Of a DNA stretch of 64,000 bases, positions 55,951 through 64,000 are shown one piece after another. Position numbers and translations under genes: made by a program. Position 1 is the first letter of the stretch, and every line of letters starts with the position of its first letter. The notes beneath the pieces were generated by a model. That model saw only the letters and a list, made by a program, of their open reading frames with translations, did not search any database and had not been told where the DNA came from. The stretch comes from Cephalotus follicularis (Eukaryota; Streptophyta; Magnoliopsida; Oxalidales; Cephalotaceae), in assembly GCA_001972305.1 (NCBI GenBank), contig BDDD01000351.1, forward strand, positions 176,131-240,130. The letters are read 5' to 3'.

Positions 55951-57991
55951 TTACCTTAAACTAGAATTTTCATGAGGACACATACCTCCTCGAACTCTCG
56001 AAGGAAGAGATATGCATCCTCGTTGGGTAATCCATGAAAGTGTGGGAGCATGCTAATGAACTGTGATTTTAACTCAAAATTGTTTCCGTTAGGTGCAGGC
56101 AACAGGATACTGGATGGTTGCGTTGTCCTAGCGGGGTAGAATCTATCGTGAAGAGTTTGAATTGGGCGTGCGTCCGCCATTGGTCTTGGTTGATTAATTA
56201 TTTCTAAGCGATGGTTTGGACCACGCACCCAATCGGTCATAAACTAAGACTAGACCAGAGAACCTAAGCTAAAGCAACGAACACAAGGTCAAGGCAAGAA
56301 ACCTAATTTATCTAAGTTAGAAATTTGTTAAAGTTTATGCAAAATGAAGTTAAATGTTGTTAAAAGTTATGCTGAACCTAATTATCTAAGTTAGACTTTG
56401 TTAAAGATTATGCAATGATGTTAGAGATTGTTAAAGGTTATGATGATTCCTATTTAAACTAAATTAGAATTGTTAAAAAAACACAAAAACAGAAAAATAA
56501 AACACAAATAAATACTACGAATCAGTCGAATAAATTTAAGATAATTTAAAACGTTTCCCCGGCAACGGCGCCAAAAACTTGTTCACGTAAAAAAAATGTT
56601 TTAAAATTTATAGCCGCAAGTGCACGGATCATGCAGTAACGGGTCGAACGCAGGGAAACGATAAACTAGTTATAATCTATCCAACCTAGGCGAAATATAC
56701 CAAATTTGAAATAAACTATCAAAAACTACTCCTAATTATGCAAAGTAAAATAAATAGTCAAAACAAGAAATTAAGATTTCGATAATTGAAAACGTTGAAT
56801 TTGAAATACCAATAAATAAAACATGAAATTTTTAAACTAATCAAAACAATAAAAACTGAAGAGAAAATATATAATTAAGAAACGGTTTTGGGGTATAGAA
56901 ACTCACCGTAGATTGTATTGACCAATTTCATTTACTTGAAGGATCATACCTTGATAAACAATAGCAGCTAGGTCGATACGGAGTACGGCGGTGATGACAA
57001 GACATATGAGTAGACATGCTAGGTCTATACGAAGTACGGCAACGGCGGCAAGACGTATGAGTAGACATGCTAGGTCTATACGAAGTGTGTTCGTTGCGAC
57101 AAATCGTATGAGTAGACTTCGTTGATTGAAGCACCATTTATTCACCAACTTTCAGCTTCATCGACAAGATGTTTGTGGATTTTAATCAGACAGACAAAGT
57201 GTGTGCAAAGGCAGAAATATTGAAGAACAAATCAAAATATTCAAGGATTTTTATTGATGGAATTGAAACAATAACAATCTAGGCTTTGTTCTTCCCCAAA
57301 AACTTAAAAAGTTTAGCTACTAAACATTGTGAAACAAAACTAAATTGATAAGAGAAATTAGGGTTTCTACCAGCCTCTACATCCAATTTGGCCGGCCATG
57401 TATTGTTTATATACTACAAAACTGATCAAAAACGGAAATAAAGCAATCATAGTTACAAAATCTGGCAAAAAAATCTAACTTTCTATTTCTGCTGCAGAGG
57501 AAGGCGTCGACTTCTTTTGAAAGACGTCGATATCTTCTTGTAAAAGTCCCGTTTTGCTGAGATGCGCATGAAAGACGTCGACTCCTATGATGAAAGACGT
57601 CGATGTCTTTTGCTCCAAAAGTTACAGGTCGATTTTGCTCAAAGACGTCGATCCCTATGATGAAAGACGTCGATCCCTTTCTCATAGCTCTTGAAGGTAA
57701 GTTACATTTTCCAGAAAAGACGTCGATCCTTATCGAAAGACGTCGACGTCTTTGTTGTAAACCCAGAAAAGACATCGAGGTGTATGATAGACATCGATGT
57801 GTTTACTCTGTTTTCTGCCAAATTTGTCCATTCTTCAATCTTTACACTTTTAAGCTCTGGGTAGTATTCTTGCACTTTGGTCATTTAGCACTTATATCTG
57901 AAAATCAACATAACACAACCAAAGTAGTCTATTCCAAGCATAAAAATATCACAAATAACACATTAAAAATAACACATTTTTATGCTAAACA
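55951..57991 (-). mobile_element. 5' end of an Athila-like element, minus strand, nested in the LTR
   Basis: Read on the minus strand: an LTR from 57991 (TGTTTAGCATAAAAATG) to 56580 (ACGTGAACA), 1,412 bp; a PBS TGGCGCCGTTGCCGGGGA at 56573-56556, complementary to Asp tRNA as in Athila elements; then gag start (MADARPIQTLHDRFYPARTT near 56180, FELKSQFISMLPHFHGLPNE, DAYLFLREFEEVC). It stops near 55960, so only the 5' end is present. The LTR has about ten GACGTCGAT-type units at 57503-57790. Confidence 0.8.
57503..57790 (-). repeat. GACGTCGAT unit array in the minus-strand Athila-like LTR
   Basis: GACGTCGA or GACATCGA occurs about ten times, often as AAAGACGTCGAT followed by a CCCTATGATG spacer (two spacer copies near 57582 and 57652). 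The unit is again centred on a TCGA/GTCGAC palindrome, as in the unrelated Gypsy LTRs at 1373 and 48386. Confidence 0.8.
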
Positions 57992-58167
57992 ATAGTTTAA
58001 TTCAATTCAATTCTCTTTTAAAGTTATTTCATTTAGTGTTATTTTTTTTGTTTAATTGCATACTAAGTTCATTTATGTCATCATAGCTCTTCGTGGGAAC
58101 GATCTCTACTTTCCATTTGCTAATTGTTAGATTAAGGTACTTTAGAATCGGTTCAACGACACGAACA
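57992..58167 (+). mobile_element. Athila-type 5' LTR, end part
   Basis: Continues the LTR begun at 54895. It includes CATCATAGCTCTTCGTGGGA near 58079, a segment common at the 3' end of Athila/Tat LTRs, and ends ACACGAACA. A PBS follows after six bases. Confidence 0.65.
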
Positions 58168-58173
58168 AAATTT

Positions 58174-58191
58174 TGGCGCCATTGCCGGGGA
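58174..58191 (+). other. Athila primer binding site (Asp tRNA type)
   Basis: TGGCGCCATTGCCGGGGA differs by one base from the usual TGGCGCCGTTGCCGGGGA. It defines the start of the internal region of the plus-strand Athila element. Confidence 0.85.
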
Positions 58192-58239
58192 GCTAAACGA
58201 GTGTCATAGGAGCTTAGGTGCATGCTAGGTCATCGATCA

Positions 58240-59710
58240 TTAGATAACAAAGTAGTTACCTGTGACCTAGAGATTGAAAGAACTTTGGCTAGCAATAGAG
58301 TGAACAACAGAATGTGTGAAAATAATGACGCACCCCCAAGATGACCCTTAAGTGAACACTTTACTTCAGGTGCATACGCCACTGCTTCATGTATTAAGGT
58401 GCCTACTCTCCAAGTAGCTCAATATGAGATCAAGTCTAGCATTATACAAATGTTACCATCCTTTTATGGACTTGTCGCAAAGGAACCATATAAGCATTTG
58501 GATGAATTCATTGAGATTTGTTCCACATTCAGAATTCATTGAGATTTGTTCCACATTCAAAATTCAGAACTTGTCGGAGGATGCCCTGAAGCTGATTTTA
58601 TTTCCATTTTCATTGAAGGACAGAGCTAAACAATGGCTCCATTCATTGGACTCCGTGATTATCACCACATGGGCACAAATACAACACAAGTTCCTCAATA
58701 AATATTTTCTCTTAGGTCGGACCAAGCAAATAAGGCGAGCTCTCACTAGCTTTTCGCAGCAAGATGGTGAGCAGTTCCATGAGTCATGGGAAAGATTAAA
58801 GGACCTCATCAGAAAATGTCCCCATCATGTCATCCCTAAATGGCACTTAGTCCAATGCTTCTACGATGGACTGACCGCATAAAATAGACAGATGGTTGAT
58901 GCTTCCTGTGGATACACATTCATGCACAAAAGTGAGGACGAGGCCTGGCAATTGTTTGAGTCCCTCAGCGAGAACTCTGCATCATTTATCATCCAAAGTA
59001 AAGTCCTCCGCAACAGCTACTCAAAAGAAATGAGGTATATATGAGGTTAGCCAGTTTGAGACTATCAAGGCCAAGGTGGACATCCTATCCCATAAATTAG
59101 ATAAAGTGCTAACTATTGGGACGCTTCCGTGCAATCTACTCAAAATTCTATTGCACAAGAGGCTTGCGCCTTATGTGTTAGCCCAACACATTATATGAGT
59201 GATTGCCTGCTTGCTGTGCAATATCCAGAATTTATTCAAGAACAAGCATAAGCAGTGCAAGGATTTCCTAGACCGGGGAAAGATCCATTTTCCAACACGT
59301 ATAACCCGGGATGTAGGAATCACCCAAACTTCGCATTGAAGCAACCCAATACTAGCCACAATCCCCCGTAAAGGCAAAATAATTCCCTTCCTTATCAGAA
59401 TGCTTATAGGGATCTGCAACCATCTAATCTTCCAAGTGCCTACAGCAACTGAAGATAAACTGGATAAGGTGCTATTTGCTTTGGATGGGATCAACAAGAA
59501 TAGCTAGAAGTATGATCAGATTCTTCACTCCCATACCCAATCCATCTCCAAGTTGGAAACGCAAATACAGCAACTAGCCGATATCATCAGGAAGAGAGAA
59601 GAAGTCCACCTATCCAGTCAAGTGGTAGGCAATCCTAGAAATCAGTCTGGACAGTGTTCCTACTTAGAACAAGCCCAAGAAATTACGACTTTGAGAAGTG
59701 GGTGAGTAAT
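58240..59710 (+). pseudogene. Athila gag (decayed)
   Basis: VTCDLEIERTLASNRVNN near 58258 is the gag start region. FYGLVAKEPYKHLDEFIEIC near 58463 is followed by a 28-bp tandem duplication that shifts the frame. Then come DALKLILFPFSLKDRAKQWL, TTWAQIQHKFLNKYFLLGRT and CPHHVIPKWHLVQCFYDGL (to 58880), typical of Athila gag. A zinc knuckle CALCVSPTHYMSDC lies at 59165-59206. Several stops (58342, 58880, 59042 and others) break it. Confidence 0.85.
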
Positions 59711-60094
59711 TAGAGAACTGCAAGTAATTGTCCCAAATCATGATCTGATTCATGATACGAGTCATGAGGGGAGAGTGTCCCCCGAGAGTAGTGAGAATGA
59801 GACCTCCACGTCTAAAGAGAATGAACACAAGGGAAGGAAAATGACATTACTCTTGTTTCACCTAAAGCACCTTTTCCCGAGTGTTTGCGATCCCCGTCTT
59901 TGGTTCATTTGTTTGGTAAAAATGTAGGAAGGATGGACGAGATGATGGAACTATTTAAGCAAGTCTAGATCAACCTTCCTCTCCTTAATGCGATACAGCA
60001 ATTGCTAGCTTATGTCAAGTTCTTAAAGGATTTATGCACCACAAAGCGTAAGCTGAAAACTCACATTCCGAAAACTATCCATCTAACAAAGTAG

Positions 60095-60733
60095 GTGAGC
60101 ATAGTACTTTCTAACAAGTTGCCACATAAACTAAAAGACCCCGGAGATCCTCTGATATCTTGCAAGATTGGAAATTTACAAACAGAGATAGCACTCATGG
60201 ATTTAGGGGCCAGCGTTAACATCCTCCCTAGCTCAGTTTATAACCATTTTGGGTTTGGAGAATTGAAACCCACTGAGGTGACGCTCCAGCTTACTGATAG
60301 ATCTCTGAAAATTCCTAAGGGATTCATTAAGGATGTTTTAGTGAAAGTGGACGAGCTTTATTTTTCAGTGGATTTCCTTGTGCTCAATATGGAAACCCCT
60401 TCGAATGGGAAGCCGCAATCGATTATCTTAGGTTGTCCTTTCTTAGCCACAGCAAATGCTTGCATAAGTTGTCAATCTGGAGCCATGGACATATCCTTTG
60501 GTGATAAGAAGTTGAGGCTCAACATCTTTAATGTAGCCCTAGGACCTCAAGGTGAGGAGGATTGTTTTGCCATATATATGATAAATGAGGTAGTATCCGA
60601 GTGTGCACCCGAGACACTTGCAAATAACTCCTTAGAGCAATACTTGAACATCTTTGGCGACAATTGTGATACGGACACTTTGGAGATTAATGCTCTGTTG
60701 TATTTTCCTATCTCTTCACATCTTCCTTCGTGA
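60095..60733 (+). pseudogene. Athila protease domain, 212-aa open frame
   Basis: ALMDLGASVNILPSSVYNHF near residue 33 is the Athila form of the aspartic protease motif (DLGAS). IILGCPFLATANACISC and GAMDISFGDKKLRLNIF follow, as is usual for this lineage. The segment is open, but gag upstream and RT downstream are both broken. Confidence 0.85.
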
Positions 60734-60760
60734 ACGTATAAATTTGAGCCATTACCTCCT

Positions 60761-62508
60761 TTGGAAAAGTCTCCCATGCTGAATTCAGTAGAATCTCCCC
60801 CTGTTTTAGACATAAAGTCCTTACCTAATTCTTTGAAGTATGCTTACTTGGGGCCGAATGAGACACTTCCTGTCATTATTGCATCGAGTTTGACTACTGA
60901 TCAGGGAGAAAAGGTATTGACAGTTTTGAAATATCACAAAGAATCTATTAGGTGGTCAGTGGCAGACTTGAAAGGTATAAGCCCATCTATCTGTATGCAT
61001 CGGATTTTCTGCGAAGATGGTGCTGAACCTTTTAGAGATGCACAACGAAGATTGAATCCAAATATGCGTGAAGTTGTCAAGAATGAGATTGTGAATTGGT
61101 TAGACGCTGGCATTATTTATCCTATCTCTGACAGCAAATGGGTTAGTCCCATCTAGATAGTTACAAAGAAGTCGGGCATTACTGTGGTTGAGAATGAAAA
61201 AGGTGACAAGATCTTCACTAGTACAACAACTGGTTGGCGAGTATGTATTGGCTATAGAAAACTCAATTCTATCACTCGAAAGGATCAGTTTCCACTTCCA
61301 TTCATTGATCGAATCCTTGAGAAGCTGTCCGATAATAGCTACTTTAGCTTTTTAGATGGCTACTCTGGATATAACCAAGTAAGTGTGTGCACAGAGGATC
61401 AAGAGAAAACCACATTTACATGCCCTTATGGCATATTCTCTTTCCGACGGATGCCCTTTGGATTATGTAACACCCCTGCCACTTTCCAGTGTTGCATGCT
61501 TATGATATTCTCTCATATGGTAGGGGAGTTTCTCGAGATTTTTATGGATGATTTCTCTGTCTTTGGAGCATCCTTTGATGATGGCCTCCTTAAGCTGGAA
61601 AAAGTTCTCAAGCACTGTAAGGAGACAAATCTGGTTTTGAGTTAGGAGAATAGTCATTTTATGGTTCAAGAAGGCATTGCACTTGGACACATTGTCTCCT
61701 CATGTGGGATTGAGGTAGATAGAGCAAAAGTTGAATTAATTCAGAAACTCCCTCCTCCCTCTTCTGTTCGGCAAATTAGATCGTTTCTTGGACATGCCGG
61801 ATTTTACAAGCGATTCGCCTTTGCAACCTCCTTGTCGAGAAGGTACCATTTGTCTTTGATGATGCCTGCCTTCAGTCTTTTCAGACCCTAAAAGATTCAT
61901 TGTCTACTGCGCCTATTATTCAGCCCCCGGATTGGTCTCTGCCTTTTCAAATCATATGCGATGCATCAGATTATACAGTCGGTGCAGTTTTAGGACTGAA
62001 GGAAGACAAGAAACCGGTTGTCATTTACTATGCTAGTAAGACTTTTTCAGAGGCTCAATCTAATTATACCACGACTAAAAAGGAATTGTTAGAAGTAGTG
62101 TTTGCTCTGGAAAAGTTTCGCTCATATCTCCTAGGATCCAAGGTTGTGGTGTACACAGATCATTATGCTCTCAAGCATCTCTTTTCCAAAAAGGACATAA
62201 AACCTAGACTTATTCGATGGATTTTGCTTTTACAAGAATTTGACATAGAAATCCTCGATAAGAAAGGTTCTGAAAATGTTGTAGCTGACCATCTGTCTAG
62301 AATTCTAGTTGAGTCTCCCCCATCCACGAAATTAGTTAGAGATTCATTCCCTGATGAACATCTTTTTGCAGTCTCCCATAGGCCTTCTCCGTGGTATGCG
62401 CATATCGTGAACTACTTGGCCATTGGGAAGCTTCCCGATGGTTGGAATAAACAGGAAAAAGACAGGTTTTTTGCTCAGCTTAAGTTTTACATATGGGAGG
62501 ATCCATAA
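60761..62508 (+). pseudogene. Athila reverse transcriptase and RNase H (broken)
   Basis: RT: EIVNWLDAGIIYPISDSKWV near 61090, a TAG at 61155, GWRVCIGYRKLNSITRKDQF near 61230, SYFSFLDGYSGYNQV, TFTCPYGIFSFRRMPFGLCN, and the catalytic FLEIFMDDFSVFG near 61535 (FMDD form). A TAG follows at 61643 and a frame change lies near 61815-61890. RNase [21 protein letters not shown] (61950), [40 protein letters not shown] (62150), [11 protein letters not shown] (62275). Motifs are complete but the frame is not. Confidence 0.9.
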
Positions 62509-63689
62509 TTATTTCGGTACTGTTCAGATCAGATTATCCGTCGTTGTGTTCCGGAGAGTGAATTCCATAACATTCTTACTTTTTGTCCCTCTATTGCTTG
62601 TGGAGGGCATTTCAGTGGAAAGAAAACAGCTACCAAAGTCTTGCAAAGCGGTTTCTATTGGCCTACATTGTTTAAAGACGCCTATGATTTCTGCCGCACC
62701 TGTGTTAACTGCCAAAAAGTAGGAAATATGTCTCGTAGAGACATGATGCCCCTGAGCCCGATTTTAGTTGTGGAGATTTTCGATGTTTTGGGTATGGACT
62801 TTATTGGACCTTTTCCGTCGTCTTTTGGGTGTGAGTATATTTTAGTTGCGGTGGACTATGTGTCAAAATGGGTAGAAGCTCAGGCTACTAGAACCAATGA
62901 TCATAAGGTAGTGATTAAATTCGTTCAAAGTCATATTTTCAGTCATTTTGGATTTCCAAGAGCCATTATCAGTGATGGTGGTTCACATTTTAAACACTGG
63001 AATGTAGGCTCGCTCTTAAAGAAATATTCAATAACGCATAAGATTGTCATTTTGTATCATCCACAGACTAGTGGGCAAGTAGAGGTGTCCAATAGGGAGC
63101 TTAAGAGAATTCTTGAAAAAACTGTTAGGCGAGATAGGAAAGATTGGTCGTTATGACTAGATGACGCTTTGTGGGCCTATCGGACAGCATATAAGACTCC
63201 TATTGGCATGTCACCATACCACCTTGTTTTTGGGAAAGCTTGCCATTTGCCTATTGAGTTGGAACACCGTGCGTTATTGGCTACCCGGCAATTCAATTTT
63301 GACATGAAGACATCAGGTTCTAACCGTGCTATTCAGCTTTTAGAGCTCGACGAGTGGCGTAACAGTGCGTATGAGAGTGCACGGACTTACAAGGCTAGAA
63401 CTAAAGACTTTCATGATAAGTATATCGTTAGGAAATCTTTATAACCTAACCAGAAAGTTTGGCTATTTAATTCTAAGTTATGCTTGTTTCCAGGTAAATT
63501 TCGATCTCGTTGGGATGGCCCATTCGTACGGAAGTATTCCCTCATGGTGCTGTGACCATCAAGCACCCGACCAATGGATCCACATTTAAAGTCAATGGGA
63601 AACGTCTGAAACCCTATGTGGATAGAATTACTGATGGACAGATCATTGAGTCTGTTGACTTGATTGATCCTGTCTACACTCCTCTGTGA
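62509..63689 (+). pseudogene. Athila integrase (broken)
   Basis: HHCC zinc-binding segment: [20 protein letters not shown] then [12 protein letters not shown] (62600-62730). Catalytic core: [16 protein letters not shown] (62793, first Asp), [16 protein letters not shown] (62965, second Asp), and [19 protein letters not shown] (63060, Glu). A TGA lies at 63154, then [20 protein letters not shown] and [20 protein letters not shown] near 63441 precedes a C-terminal piece with RSRWDGPF near 63503. Pol ends near 63689. Confidence 0.9.
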
Positions 63690-64000
63690 TATCCACATCA
63701 GCTGCGTCTAGCTAAAGATGTTAAAGCCTAGCGCTTAATGGGAGGCAACCCACTGTTTTTTTATGTATCTCTTTTCCTTTATGTTTTTGTTTTTCCTTTT
63801 TTGCAGGTAAATTTCGTGAAGATCAATAACTTCGAGCCTCCATGATCATATCCGGTAAATCCTACCCCATTGTTCTTTTATTTGTTTACATTGTTCTGTC
63901 TATGTTTGCTCATTTATTGTTATTTTCATAGTTGTGTTTCATTGCGTTGAGGACAATGCAACATTGGGGGGGGGGGGGGGGGGGGTTTAGTACCAAAGTT
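63690..64000 (+). other. Athila post-pol region with conserved signature and poly-G run
   Basis: AGCGCTTAATGGGAGGCAAC at about 63730 is a non-coding signature often found after pol in Athila-type elements. TTGAGGACAATGCAACATT and an uninterrupted run of 20 G follow (63966-63985). The element continues past the window, so its 3' LTR is not seen. Confidence 0.7.

Noticed and set aside
56903-57148. Open frames with repeated CLLIRLAAVAVLRIDLA-type peptides
   Set aside because: The peptide repeat comes from a short DNA tandem repeat (TATGAGTAGACATGCTAGGT-type units near 57000-57115) inside the minus-strand Athila-like LTR, not from a real protein.

Overview
This window is nuclear DNA from a flowering plant, most likely a eudicot. 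One host gene is split into 20 GT-AG exons, it resembles Arabidopsis APC5 over its whole length, and everything around it is a dense mix of Ty1/Copia, Ty3/Gypsy, LINE, SINE and MITE sequence. The sequence alone does not give the species. I see no bacterial genes, CRISPR array, rRNA or intact tRNA gene.

Host gene. The minus strand from 43827 down to 7866 encodes anaphase-promoting complex subunit 5 (APC5), a TPR-like scaffold subunit of the APC/C ubiquitin ligase. I assembled 20 coding exons by eye. They join in frame to a predicted 876-residue protein with no internal stop, so the gene looks intact although it covers about 36 kb. Most of that length is transposons in three introns: intron 7 (7.2 kb), intron 9 (7.2 kb) and intron 16 (10.1 kb).

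Left flank (1-7865). A decayed 3' end of a Ty3/Gypsy chromovirus-like element (pol tail, polypurine tract, 3' LTR at 642-6956). A second 4.1 kb LTR-like sequence is nested in that LTR. The 3' flank of APC5 follows.

Intron contents. Intron 19 holds a SINE with a 12-bp target-site duplication. Intron 18 holds a foldback MITE. Intron 16 holds a minus-strand Copia joined to a plus-strand Copia, then a 1.9-kb foldback with an organelle-like core and a nested MITE, then a second SINE copy. Intron 9 holds a LINE-type RNase H remnant interrupted by a minus Copia (TSD CAAGG), itself interrupted by a plus Copia. Intron 7 holds a complete Copia (LTRs 195 and 200 bp, TSD ATCAT).

Right flank (43828-64000). 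The APC5 promoter carries a telo-box and a site II motif. After about 3.6 kb of repeat-poor DNA comes a second copy of the left-flank Gypsy family (5' LTR 47676-50082, PBS, gag, protease, RT). Its protease is split by a 2.1-kb insertion with an 8-bp duplication, and its RT is cut at 54895 by an Athila-type Gypsy element that runs off the window. The 5' LTR of that Athila is itself split by the 5' end of another Athila-like element in opposite orientation.

All transposon reading frames except the Copia RT/RNase H frame at 36974-38767 carry stops or frameshifts. The most unusual unexplained signals are arrays of GTCGAC-centred short palindromes that recur in unrelated LTR families, the foldback with the organelle-like core, and the 19-bp polypurine-tract repeat at the junction of the head-on Copia pair.
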